A stretch of DNA of 64,000 nt from Malania oleifera (GCF_029873635.1 NC_080428.1:68443601-68507600), one strand, 5' to 3'. Counted from the stretch's first letter, positions 35,315 to 47,300 are shown. Notes: generated by a model not told the origin, from the sequence alone. Numbers and translations: made by a program.

Positions 35315-35985
35315 TTTATAATATAATATAATATTATATTAATTTAATTAATAATAATTATTTAATCAATTATATTTAATTTTTTTAAAATTTTTAATTT
35401 TTATTAATTTAATTTTTATTTTTATTTTTAGGATCATTCCACTAATCTTGTTTTACTTTTTTTTTTTTTTGGGTTTTTTACATATCAGCTTGTGTTAGAA
35501 GCACTTGAATTGTATGTAAAATTTAATACTCATTGATTGTATTCCAGGCGTGGCTTGAGGGGGTTTGATCTTGCTTGAAAGGATCAGGTTGGGGTCAGCC
35601 CTGTGAATTTGACCTAGGGACTTCTTCACCCTGTAAGGAGAGTTTGTAAAGGTTGAGGTCAGCCCTGGAAATTTGACCTACTTGTAATCAGTGTTGCTCC
35701 ACCCATTAAGTGAGCAATGGTGGTAATCCTTTCGTTTGTGAGCTGACGCGGGGACATAGGTGGTATTGGCCGAACCTCGATAACATATCTGATGTTAGTT
35801 TTATTTTCTACAATTTACTTTATGTACCTGTATGCTTATGTTTATTGTTTGAATATTTGATTGGGTTTGCAATTACATAAAAAGTCCCTAGGTTTTGTAA
35901 TACTGGTTGTTGGATTTGTTGAACCTAGGACAAAATTTTAAATACCCAATTCACCCCCCTTCTTGGGAATACACCAATTCCAACA
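32459..35985 (+). repeat. Fragment of a copia-like LTR, split by a gypsy solo LTR
   Basis: The outer parts (32459-32565 and 35488-35985) read through once the nested LTR is removed. The right end has the family signature 'CCAATTCACCCCCCTTCTTG' (35947-35966) and ends CCAACA at 35985, on the plus strand. The start of the LTR is missing. No target duplication was found. Confidence 0.55.
32566..35482 (-). mobile_element. Gypsy-type solo LTR (2.9 kb)
   Basis: It begins TGTGATGCCCCG and ends TTTTTTACA, with the perfect target duplication TATCA (32561-32565 and 35483-35487). It shares blocks with 38383-43447, including 'AGGATCATTCCACTAATCTTG' near the right end. It has a long run of short imperfect repeats of CATTTCA/TTTCATA type (33360-34400) and a (TA)n tract (35274-35311). 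No TCGACGA-type array was found here. An AAGCTTC/GAAGCTT inverted repeat lies at 35255-35270. Confidence 0.85.
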
Positions 35986-36139
35986 ATCGCAATTGTTTTC
36001 GGGATATATATAGGTAGACTCTGGTATTTAAATTGAGGTTATTTACTTTTCCGCTGCATGATGGTGGTGTATGGTATCAGAAACACGTGTTTGGAAAATG
36101 TAGCCACCGAGCCCCACTTGGTGGGTTTGGGGCGTTACA
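35986..36139 (+). repeat. 3' tip of a gypsy LTR (plus strand)
   Basis: Contains 'TTTCCGCTGCATGATGG' and ends GGGGCGTTACA, the mirror of the GCAGCGGAAAA block near 10578. The rest of this LTR is missing. It abuts another LTR of opposite orientation at 36140. Confidence 0.55.
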
Positions 36140-36979
36140 CCTAGGCTCGGAAATTTACAATTTGAACGATTGACATTTTAGAACCCATATGAAAACCATA
36201 TACATATATACATAATATTTCCAGTTTTCACCAACTATTTCCTCAAAAATTCAGATTTAATACATTCCCTTTACTTGATTTCTTGAATTACACCAACAGG
36301 AACTCCAAAATGATGCCTGTGGTGCTCACCCGAACCCTGAATCAAAAACCCTAGTTTAATAAGATAAACCCCAACTATCCTACTATTTCAACACTTTCTT
36401 GACCCATAAATCTCAAATAAACGTTTTAAAACCCAAAAACTAGGAATCTGAACCCTTACCTCAACTTTGGAGCATTTCCTGAAAAGCCCAGTTTAGAAAT
36501 CTATTCCGCTAGATATGTAGAGAATCTTCCCTAGAACATTGTAGCAGTTTCCATTTGTTGATTTAGGATGAATCCGGGCCAGAATCTTAGAGAGAAGGCA
36601 GCGGGAACGTTTTAGAGAGAAAAAAGAAGAGAAATATGATTTCTTCACAGAGAAGCTTCCTCCAATCTTTTTATACACAATGTTGCCACGTGGCTTTATC
36701 GACGAGAATACAGGATTCGTCGACGAAACAAGAGGATACATTCGTCTACGAAACTTAAAATATGAAATTCACTCACTTGAGATCTCTTCGCCAATAAGGG
36801 ACTAAACTTCGTCGACGATCCCTTGAAGAACACTCATCGACGAGGACAAGAGATTCGTCGATGAGGTTTACTGTTCTTTCTTTCAAAATTTTTCTCTTTT
36901 CCCTTTATTATTTATTTATCTATTCTTTTTATTATCTTTCCTAATTATTTTAATAGTTATTATTTTCTAGGCCTTTACA
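36140..36979 (-). repeat. 5' part of a gypsy solo LTR (minus strand)
   Basis: It matches 14396-15247 along its length, including 'TAGAGAATCTTCCCTAGAAC' and the palindrome array at 36695-36872. It ends TTTACA at 36979, within the protease region of the second gypsy element (likely target half TAATC, 36980-36984). The other half of the LTR is absent: at 36140 it meets a plus-strand LTR tip. Confidence 0.7.
36695..36872. repeat. TTCGTCGACGAA-type palindrome array
   Basis: Six variants, for example ATTCGTCGACGAA near 36716 and ACTCATCGACGAGG near 36833, with the TATA-like TTTTTATACAC near 36667 on the downstream (minus) side. Confidence 0.82.
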
Positions 36980-36984
36980 TAATC

Positions 36985-38012
36985 ACTAAGTACTTTTCTA
37001 CATATCACTATGGTTCCCATCGGTGTAACCATACGTGAACAACATTCTTTGATTAAGTTATCTCACATATTTAAATATACTTCAGCAATATAAATGAATG
37101 AATTGTTCCAAAATTAAACAAGACTATTGCTTACTTAAAAAATATAAAATGTTACCTGTCACCAACATTTTCTAACTCCCTTGGGGTAAGGGAATAAACA
37201 CATTTCTGGGTAATATTCCTCTATTGGTTGCCTTGAGGTGCTTGATTGTTTCCCCAGTATGGATTTAGTAGGGGTGCATTGTTCAATGGCCTTCGACATT
37301 CTTGTGCGAAGTGGTCGGGTCTACTGCACCGATAACAAGTCTTCGTTCCTCCCCGGCATTCTCCCCCATGCCTTTTGTTACATCTGAGGCAAATAGGACT
37401 AGTCTGATCACCCTAGTACCCACAGCTCTCCACCTCTTGTCCCTGTCCCCTATTGTTTCTATCTCTCCTCCCTGGGCCTCAACTGGTACCGACTCTAAAG
37501 TCACGAGGTGCATGCCTCTTCCTTTGGTTCAAGTTCATAAACTCTTCTATCTTAACATCCCTAGTGGAAGACAGAATGTATCGATCATAGAGAATTTCCT
37601 TAAAATGGTTCCATGTTAGGGTTGTTGGTTCTGGCCTTTGTTCTTCAAGCAGTTTTGCCGACATTCACCAACGCTTGACCTTCCCATTCATTTTAAAAAT
37701 GGCATACATAACCCTCTATTCGTCTATGTAGTAGAGACTTGTCAATATTTCCTCCATCTTGTGGCTCCAGTCCTTCGTAATGATTGGATCAACTCCTCCC
37801 GTGAATGTTGGGGGATTCATGCTAGTATATTACTCGATGGTGCAGTTCTGGTCTACTGGCGGACAACCCTGCCTCCTGGAATTTCGAGCTTTCCCAGCCA
37901 TAACTTGCTGAGCAACACTACATAAGTCCTGATCTGAATTACTGGCACCTGAGCTGGAAACCCCAATATGGCTACTCCCTCCAGTGTTTGCATTATTATT
38001 TCCAGGGTCCAT
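36985..38012 (-). pseudogene. Gag and start of protease of a second Ty3/gypsy element (broken)
   Basis: The minus-strand ATG at 38012 opens 'MDPGNNNANTGGSSHIGV'. 37479-37664 reads '[20 protein letters not shown]' and 'EFMNLNQ', the gag core that packs into particles. At about 37295-37340 an intact zinc knuckle is read, 'CYRCSRPDHFAQEC'. Further down, around 37085-37120, 'LFNFGTIHSFI' corresponds to the protease motif LFDSGATHSFI with the catalytic Asp replaced. Several stops and frameshifts are present. The coding region breaks at 36979 where an LTR is inserted, and no RT or integrase was found on the other side. Confidence 0.8.
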
Positions 38013-38369
38013 CCTGAAAATAGGACAAAAACAATCCTAGAATTTCAATACCTTAATATGACTGTACTACTATCTAACTAAGAACTTTAAGATATCCTCC
38101 TACACCCAATCAACCTAACGTCCTTTTCCCCAATTTAAGATTCCATCTTGCCACTCAGAAACAAGAACCGACGATAGTTTATCATGGCTTTCCTGAAATT
38201 GTCATCCCAGGAAAATCAAAGAAACCACTACGAAATTTCCTACCTTCAGACTGCAAAACAAAACCTTAAATTCCAATCTACCCATCTCTTACCCTCTTTA
38301 AGATCCATTCTTATACTCTCGTATTGTATTTCGATGTGCCCGAAAGTCTTTAGAACCTAGCAACCTAGG

Positions 38370-38380
38370 CCTTGATACAA
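38370..38380 (-). other. Primer-binding site of the second gypsy element
   Basis: TTGTATCAAGG on the minus strand, two bases inside the LTR edge at 38383. It is close to the initiator-Met complement TGGTATCAGAG, with changes at two positions. Confidence 0.7.
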
Positions 38381-38405
38381 ACTGTACCACCCTGATTTTT
38401 CAACC

Positions 38406-38451
<46 letters not shown>

Positions 38452-40330
38452 CCATACATATCTCATACCATAATATTGTCATCAAAGTCAATGCAGCGGA
38501 AAACATAATACTTCTAATCCTTATGTACAATACCAGAGTTCTAGAGTCTCCACAGAAGTACATATAACTCCAAAAAAAAAAAAACCAATTGATATCCCAA
38601 GGATTATACAACATATCCCCACTCCCAAAAATAAATACACATACATTGAACTATAGGAACTACGTCGCCTCTATCTTGGAGCTTGCTCCGCCTAACTACC
38701 TGAATTTCCTGAAATGTTTAAAATCTTTGAGGTGAGAGACCTCTCAATAAGTGAGAATAAATTATTATCAGTGTGTGGCAAATGAGTTTTAGTTTATCAT
38801 AACACATCCTTATAAACATTAATTTAATAGTGAAATCATGAAAATTGTACTCATATTCATATAAATATATATACATTTGCATCCGTATATTTTTCTCGAA
38901 AATATGATTATGCTCAGTAAATATTTCTGTGTACAAATAATATATCTGTCAAAATATAATCATATGAGTGTATCGCATCTATAATGAAAAAAACATTTAT
39001 ATCACCGTCATGTAATGACCCCATATGACCGGGTTGTGCAACTCGAAGGCGGGACTTAACCCTGGTTGGCCTACTAGGCTAAGTCAAAATTCCTCGTCTG
39101 TAGTACGATTGGCCCACCACAGCCTAGTCCAAACCTAGGGGCGGTCAACATCCCTCTGCAGGCTCAATCAACCTCCATTACCAAGATGCTACCCCGAGCA
39201 GTGTGGTTTCATTAACTTAATCACTAGCAATGGTACCGTGCTCTCATATATTTAACCAACTGGGTTCTCATTTCTATCACTTAATATACATAATAATATA
39301 TTTCCAAAAGCTATCCTTTTCTCAAAAACATATTCAAGCTCATGAGTATCCATGTGTAAATAACACATCTTGTCCGTAACTCATGGCTATTCATCATATT
39401 TCACCATGTCTATGTAAATCACATTTCAACATTTCATTGAAATTCACGTCTATATATATCACATGTTCACATGTCATGATATCTGATAAAACATGTCTGC
39501 ATAAATCTCGTTTTATCATACCTATCTAAAACATATCTGTATATACTCATATCATCATATGAGTGTAAAACATGTTTATATATATATATATCATATCATC
39601 ATTTCTGTATAAGTCATATCTCAATATAAATCACATTTCATCATATAATATTTTCACATATTTATTTTTCAGTAATCAAAATCATTCCTCATGCCACACA
39701 GATTTTCAGTACTATTTCATAACATAATACTTGTTCATAAAAACATATAATAATTCAAAGTCATTATTTTCATATGTCTGATAAGCCAGAAAATTACATA
39801 TAATATATATTCATACCATACTTTAAATTAATCAATTAATTTCTAAAAAAGGTCCTGAGGTAATTTATTCCCTTTACCTGTTTCCTGAGGACGTGCTTGC
39901 AAGTTTCCTAGACCGACACCCGTGGCGTTCACACAAACCCCTGTATTCATATGCCCTAGTTTAATCAGTTCAATCTCGGAATAATTACTATCCTATCATC
40001 CCTAGGCTTACATGCTCTCGTTAACCGATTAAATTCTAAAGAAACGCTTGTATGATCCATTTCCCTTATTTAAATTTAATTTCTAACATATTTAAAAATA
40101 CTTATATGATAAAATCCTCGCAATTTAATCTAGTTCCAAAATATTCCTAGAAATCTAATTTAATCAAATCCCCGCAATTTAACTTAATTCCAAAATATTC
40201 CCCAAAAGTTTTATTTAAACAAATCCCTGCAACTTAACTTAATTTCAGGAATATTTCCAAAAATCTAATATAATCCAATCCTATAGTTTAATTTAATCCC
40301 AAGAATATTTCAAAAAATCTAATATAATCC

Positions 40331-42642
40331 TGTAACGACCCGAAAATCTATACCATTTTTTTTTAATTAAACCCTACTATATATTGAAACTTAATTTACT
40401 CTAATACCTTTGGATTATCTACTATAACATCTCAAGCCCTAAATAAGCACTGAGGAAACCTTGTTCGTTTTGCACACCTACGCAGCAGGAAAAACATAAA
40501 ACTGTATATCCATATTTACAATACCAGAATTCAATAATTTTCCAAAATATACATACACAATAACACGTCTCCCAGTAACATCCACCAAAAACCCTAGAAA
40601 ACTACCCAAAAACACATCTCCCTTACCCCACAACCAGGGCAGGGCAACAACCCCTCTATCGGCGAGCCTGATCTGCTTATCCAGTTGGATCACCTAAAAA
40701 ATGTTAAATCACTAGGATGAGCCAATGCTTAGTAAGAGGAAATATACTATTACTAGTGTGTGGTGATTAAGTTCTATAAATACTATATTGATAAATATCT
40801 GACACTGTAAAAGCTAGTAAAACAATATATATAGTACAACTTGCATCTATTATAGTTTAATATACAACTGTAATATCTGAGTTTTCTACTTTTTCATACT
40901 TCTAGTATCATAATATATTTGCTGATATTCTGTAAATCTATATGCATATACATAACTGTGATATTTACCCTGAAAAATTGTACGTCATGATTTAACCCCT
41001 TATGACAGGGTTGTACGACTCATAGGCGGGACTTAACTCTGGCTGGCCTACCAAGTTAAGTCAATTGTAACTTTACCAATCCTCAGCTCGGTCATCTGCA
41101 ATCCCTCCAAGGCACGATATTGGTATCTACGTCGTCAAACAGGCCACCTCAACCTAGTCTTCTAGGGAGCCTGCAATCTCTCCAAGCACGGTTAACGGAA
41201 TCCTCCACACACTATTTGAGATGTGTGGTTGCACTCTGATCTATAATAGTAACGGTACCATGCTCTGCTGATATCTGAACTCTCAAGATCTGATACTGTA
41301 TAATATTATTTTCTATATATATATATCTTACTGTTTCATCATGATTCCAAAATAACCATAACATCGAAAACTATTCTGAAAATACTGTAATATCTTAACT
41401 GTAATACCAGTAATAACTTATCTATAATATCTGAACTATATAAACTGTAATATCATAGTGTTATGACTTTAAAATTCTGGGAATCATGGTAATCTCTAAA
41501 TGCTATGAAATATCTGTCTGTATATACACTGTAATTCTTAATTCTTTAAATTCTGATAAAACATCTGCATGAATACTGTAAATCATAGTAATCTGAAAAC
41601 TGTAGGATTTTTGTACTGATCTGATAATGTCTCATGCAACACAACTAAATAAATAAATATTCCATATTCTGAAAACTATATCTTCTAATATGAAAATAAT
41701 TTGCGTACTAGATAATAATATGGAAAAACCTATAATTTACTAATAAACATTTCAAAATTCCTAGCATAGCATATTTCCCTTACCTATCTGACTGAAGGCT
41801 TGCCTCCAATTCAACCCTCACGCCCTCGGCGTACCAACCTCAAAATCCTATAATTACATATATACAAATTCCCCATTAAAACACTAAATTTTCTAGAAAA
41901 TCATCATACTCACATTTCCTGAATCTGCCTATTCATAATTTTCTAAACTATAATTTACATGGGTTCTTGGAAAAATAACCGCTGAGGCCCTCAACCCATG
42001 CTTGCAGGGTTCCAAAAACACCTTAACCCTGAAATCATAACATCCTAATTTTACTCCACAAAATATCAGTATATTCTCATACAATACAAAATCTGGGCTC
42101 AGATAAACCTGGTAATACTTGAAATACAAAAATAATCTACTTACCCTAAAATTGGGATGGTGCCCAAACTTCTCAAATCAACATTCTACTCCGGTTAGGT
42201 TGTAGAGAATCTTCTCGGGATCACCGTGCTAGCTTCTGATCGTCGAACTGGGGAGAAACGGAGCCAAAAATTTAGAGAGAAGGAGAGAACACCAAATTTT
42301 AGAGAGAGAAAATAAGGGAGAGAGAGATTTTTCATGCTGAATTCCCGATTTTGTGTATTTATAGGTGTCTTGACACGTGGCTTCGTCGACGAGGCACGTG
42401 GCTTCATCGATGAAAGGAAGAAGGTGGTTCGTCGACGAAGGAAAAGAATTTGTCGACGAACCTATAGGTCTGAAGAATCCCCTCTCAGTATCTTTCCATC
42501 AACGAACCTTGAACTTCGTCCATGAATCTTAGAAAGAATTTTTCAACGAAGCCAGGACATTCGTCGATGAGCCCTGCTTTACCTCCTTTAAATTTATCCT
42601 TCTTCTCTATTATTTAATTATTAAAATTTTCGGGTCTTTACA
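40331..42642 (-). mobile_element. Gypsy-type solo LTR (2.3 kb)
   Basis: It starts TGTAACGACCCG and ends CGGGTCTTTACA, with the perfect target duplication AATCC (40326-40330 and 42643-42647). It belongs with 27470-31882 and 29738-31876: shared 'GAGCCTGATCTGC' near 40665 and the 'TACTAGTGTGTGG' block near 40752. TATA box at 42356-42363 (minus) and palindrome array at 42380-42570. Confidence 0.9.
42380..42570. repeat. TTCGTCGACGAAG-type palindrome array
   Basis: Eight variants, for example CTTCGTCGACGAGG near 42382 and GTTCGTCGACGAAG near 42427, directly upstream of the TATA box at 42356-42363 on the minus strand. Confidence 0.85.
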
Positions 42643-42966
42643 AATCCAATCTTACAATTTAATTTAATCTCGGGAATATTTCCAAAAATCTAATATAATC
42701 CAATCCTGCAGTTTAATTTAATCCCAGGAATATTTTTAAAAATATAATATAATCAAATACTACAATTTAATAATTAAACACTACAATTTAATTGGTTAAA
42801 TTTTTAAATCAACAAACATAATTTGTACTCCTCACCTTAGTCTTGGAATGGTACCTAGGATCCCCAAATAAAAAATCTGCTCTGACTAAAATGACGAGGA
42901 TGGAAGCTGGGACCCTGATATTGCATCTGATTGTCAATTTAGCTGAAGATCTGAAGAGAAATTGAG

Positions 42967-43015
<49 letters not shown>

Positions 43016-43741
43016 TTACCTTATCCCTAAAGTGGTGTCTACGACGATCCTACGACAAATCCACCCCGATTAATTTGTTGAGGATTGAAGCTGGGACCTC
43101 GTGGTGGTGTTCGTATTTTTATTCGGCTTACGGGTGGGGAAAGATCTTAGAGAGAGAGAGTGAGGGCGTGGAGAGAGAGTGGTGAGGAGGGGGGAAAGTC
43201 TCTGGATTGATTTCAATCTCCTGAAGTAAGAAGCTTCAAGAGATATATCTGTATGTATATATTTATATATATTATATTATATATCCTAAACATATATATA
43301 TATATATAAACAAATTATATTAATACATTAATATATTATATTATTTAATTAATAATAATTTATTTATTTTTAATTAATTAATTTTAATTTTAATTTTTTT
43401 TAGGATCATTCCACTAATCTTGTATAACTATTTTTGGGGTCGTTACAGACTCACCCCGAGTCAACCCAAATCCCCACTCAGCGGGTTGACTCACCTTGAG
43501 TCAACTCGAACCCAACATAGTGGGCTAACTAGCTTGATGAGTCAACTCACCCACAAAATCAGTTAAAGCACGAAATACAAATCAAGGGGATATGTGTGGT
43601 TCAATCAAAACCAACAAGAATGAAAGGGATAGGAGGGAAGAACTTATCTTGCACCGAGGATTTAGAACCTACCCAACCATTTTTTTTGAACCTGCAAAAC
43701 AGAAAACATTATATCAAAGATCAGTAAAATATATAGAGAAG

Positions 43742-43783
<42 letters not shown>

Positions 43784-44017
43784 TTTATATGAGGGGTTAG
43801 TGGTTCACGTGCCACCGCCGCACGGTGACTCGTGGCTCATTCTAGTATTAGTTTTTTGGGAGACATGGCCTCATCCAGAAAATCTGATATGTGTTTCTTT
43901 AAATGGTGTAGATGGTGTCACGTCAGCAATCCATGACATCTCCCTTAGAGCCAATTAGTGGCTGCCACGTGGCAAGGTGATATCATGCTAACGTCACCCT
44001 CGGGCAGAAATAAATAA

Positions 44018-44050
<33 letters not shown>

Positions 44051-44519
44051 CTGTAGTGGGACATGTGTTGAAAGTTGAGGTGTGATCCCAAGAGGGGGGG
44101 CGACTGAATTGGATATTTAAAAAATTTATGCAGAAGTTTTAATCAATTTAAAAAATTATTTTCACAAGAGATCTTAACTTTTCAGTTACAATAGTATTCT
44201 CAGCAAATAGATATCCTTAAATACGAAATAGTTTATACACTGATTTCAACACGTGATCAACTACACAATGTTAACAATATTCACAGTAGATCAATATTCA
44301 TATACATATGCTTAACTACATAATATTAGTAACATTCACAGTAGATCAATATTAATATGAATATTCTTAACTACACAATATTAACAACATTCATAGCATA
44401 TCAATATTAATATAAATATGCAACTTAAATATGAAAGAGTAAGGGATAAGAGTAACATCAAATTTTTTACAAGGTTCAGTGACCGTGCCTACGTCCTTGC
44501 CTCAAGCAACCCGCTTTGA

Positions 44520-44760
44520 GGATTCACTATCCCTCCTTTAGTGGGCGGAGAAGTCTCTCTCTTTTAGTAGGCGGAGAAGCCTTTTATAAAACCTCCTTCC
44601 ATAGGCAGAGTCGCCTCTCTCCTTTCAATAGGTAGAGTTACCTCTCTCCTTTGCTTAGGCGGAGTACCTCACTCCTTCACTTGGCAGAGTCGCATCTCTC
44701 CTCCTATAGGTGGAGTCACCTCTCTCCTTTACTAAGGTGGAGTTTCCTCTTAAGTGAAAA
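44520..44760. repeat. ~33-bp tandem repeat, GGCGGAG..CCTCTCTCC
   Basis: Seven imperfect units with 'TAGGCGGAGTCGCCTCTCTC' at the core. A distant version with 'GCCCGCC' occurs at 11490-11590 in a sister LTR. Confidence 0.75.
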
Positions 44761-45169
44761 TCCCCTTTCTTTTGTTATGAAGATGTAATCAAAGAACAGT
44801 TATACAAGGATTAGCGCTATGAAAAGAGTAGATGAGTACACAATAAAATTTAATACACTCTCAGAATGATGTTGCTATGAAACTCGAAGATTTAGGCTAG
44901 GTTTTCTGGTTTTGAAAAGCTGTGTGCTTGAAAGAACAAACTCTGAAAAGGTTTTTCAGCAAGAACGACGCAAATCACACTTGATATTCAATAATAGGTG
45001 TAATTTCTTATCTAAAACACATTTAGGGTTAGTTATTTATATGTAGGTTTGAATTATGTGTTAGTTATTTATAAGTAGGTTTGAATTATAGCCGTTGTAC
45101 GTGTTTTAGTAACTTAATATTTGAGAATCGAAAAGATTTTTTGTTGTTTGCGAAACTTATTGCAGCGCT

Positions 45170-45355
45170 TTGGTCGACTGAACTGAATGTTTGGTCGCCC
45201 AAACCAATTAAATTAAGAATTTCAAAACTGGCAGTAGTAATTCAGTCGACTAAACTCTAAGTTTGGTCGCTTGAGTCGCCCGAACTCTCTAATGCTAGAC
45301 TAGTTTGTTTAGACTTCTGCATTCAGTCAACTGACCATGATGCCTCAGGCGCTCG
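45170..45355. repeat. GTTCAGTCGACTGAAC-type motif array
   Basis: Five to six variants such as TGGTCGACTGAACTGA near 45170 and AATTCAGTCGACTAAAC near 45240, upstream (minus) of the TATA-like sequence near 45033. Relative of 4500-4860. Confidence 0.65.
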
Positions 45356-46904
45356 AATATCCTGAAATTCAAATTCCTTTATATTTTTTATTCAAAAAAT
45401 GATTTTAATCTTTTGAAATAATATTTGGACTTTGTAAAAAATATTTTCCAAGACTTTAAAAGGTATCTAAGGTCCAAATATATAACTTAGGAGTTTTGTA
45501 ACAAAAACCAACATGAGATGTACTTAAATGAATTTCTATTGTATAATACATATAGCAACCTGTCTAGGTCTTTATGTTCTTAAGTTTTGTCTTCATCCAA
45601 ACTTTTTTTCAACAACTATCTTTCATTTACTTGTGTGCTTCATGACTTTTCAATTTACATCTTTCATTGTGCTTTTATACTGTAATACATGTATACACAC
45701 TTAATGACACAATTAGATGTCTTAGTTTGTCATTATCAAAACGAGATTAAGCTTTCTTAGGCCAACACATGTCACCATTTGTACGAGGATATGTGTGTCA
45801 TAACCCCCAGTCATTCGATTTGTGTTTCTTTAGACGGTCCAGATTATGCCACGTCAGCAATCCCTGACATCTCTCTAGAGCCACCTGGTGGCTGCTCATG
45901 GCAACTTGATGTCACCTTCTAGCAAAAATAAGAACAAAAAAAGAATAAATCTTTTTTTCCACGTTTCACCACTTGAGGGTGACACGTGGACCCCACTATC
46001 CTGAACCTATTGACCCAATTTAGATTGATCAAATCGGTATGTTTCCTGAGCCATTTTTATTTTATTTTATTTATTTATTATTTAATTTTAAAGTAGCTTT
46101 TTATGGAAAATAATGAAAAAATTTGTAAAAATAAAATAAAAAATAGAAAAATTAGAGAAAATTGAGGAAAATCTAGAAAAATATTTTGAAGGTCATAAAA
46201 ATTGGAAAAAGTATTTTTGGGCTCTTTTAAGCCATAAAAAAAGTAAATATCTTTAAAAATCCTAGAATTTTTTTTTAAAAAAATGTTGAAAATCCCATAA
46301 AATTTCTACAAAAATTTTAAAAAATATGGGGATGATTTTAAAGATTCTTTTGCTTATAATTTGACATTTCTCCCCAATTTTTGCTTGGGTGTGTCTGTAT
46401 GATTTTAAAAAGGACAATGAGGTATTTTACACATCACTTGTATTAGTTTTGAGGGGGGGTTTATCTAATAAGATCTCTCGTTTGGAGGTCTTGTTAGATA
46501 TTCCTAAATCACACTGAGATTTTTAATAATTCCTGTTAATTTTATTTATTTATTTTGTTAATTTTAAAAAAGGAGTCAATTAAAGGTTATTAAATTCAAT
46601 TTGAGGATAATTCATAATTAATTAAGTATCGTTCATAGAACGGGTGAGTAGGGGGTGCGAATATCTTCCCCTTGCATAACCAAACTCTCAATCCTGATTC
46701 TAGTAGAAGCAGACCGAGACTACTAGTTCCTTAACCTAAGTTTAATCTAGTAACCAATTAAATGAATAGTAATTAAGTGTTATAACCGTACATTTATAAA
46801 TAGTAGATTAGTGGTAACTCCATATTAAAATTTTCAACTTCATATTTTATTCCCTTACGGTGGGGACGTCACGACAAGGAATATACCAATTAATTAATTA
46901 ATTA

Positions 46905-47300
46905 AGATGGTTTGACCATAGCCCACTCCATCAACAATCCACGATTAAAAAATGATCTTTCAAAAAAAAAATCCATGAAAAAGAAAAATTCAAATATAAT
47001 ATCTAATGATCACTCACGTTTACACTCAACCCAAATCCTAGCCAAGGGCTTGCTTCATCTCCAGCAAAAATCCTCAATTAGGACCTCTTCTGTTGACCTC
47101 GATCATAAATACGTACAAACAATTCTACCCCTCATTGTCTCTCTCTAGCTACGCTACATGCATGCTTAACTAGTCTTTGCTAATTTAATACATATAAGTA
47201 TATTACATGTGAACAAAACCTATTCTATATAACTTAGCCTATCTTCTACATAACAAAATAAGGAAAATTGCTATGATTCAACAGCCGATCATTTTCAATA
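46905..47300. other. Short spacer without recognised features
   Basis: It has an open frame of 78 codons at 46912-47148 (plus) with low complexity and no recognisable similarity; I do not call it a gene. Confidence 0.3.

Larger units (their letters stand above)
38383..43447 (-). repeat. 5' LTR of the second gypsy element (split by a nested LTR)
   Basis: It begins TGTACCACCCTG beside the primer-binding site and ends GGGGTCGTTACA at 43447. Likely target half GACTC at 43448-43452; the other half is lost with the 3' side. Net length is about 2.75 kb without 40331-42642. It shares 'AGGATCATTCCACTAATCTTG' and the 'GCAGCGGAAAACATAATAC' block with 32566-35482. The part at 40030-40330 and 42643-42800 is a set of ~50-bp direct repeats with 'ATCTAATATAATCC' and 'CAATTTAATTTAATC'. 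Confidence 0.82.
44066..45767 (-). mobile_element. Copia-like solo LTR (1.7 kb)
   Basis: It begins TGTTGAAAG and ends GGCCAACA with a 4-bp duplication CATG (44062-44065 and 45768-45771). In minus orientation it starts TGTTGGCCTAAGAAAGC and ends near 'CCCCCCCTCTTGGGATC'. A motif array (45170-45355) lies upstream of a TATA-like TATAAATAAC near 45033. 44520-44760 is a ~33-bp tandem repeat with 'GGCGGAGTCGCCTCTCTCC'. Confidence 0.75.
43453..46904. repeat. Old repeat region, host of a copia-like solo LTR
   Basis: No coding sequence. 46370-46900 is the inverted relative of 1-500. A ~95-bp segment at 43899-43998 recurs at 45822-45915 (shared 'CACGTCAGCAATCC' and 'TGACATCTC'). It holds (AG)n at 43749-43780 and (TA)n at 44022-44050. 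46060-46370 is an A/T-rich tract of short GAAAATT-type repeats. Confidence 0.5.

Noticed and set aside
46912-47148. 78-codon plus-strand open frame
   Set aside because: Lys/Ser/Ile-rich low-complexity text with no domain; no neighbouring gene signals.
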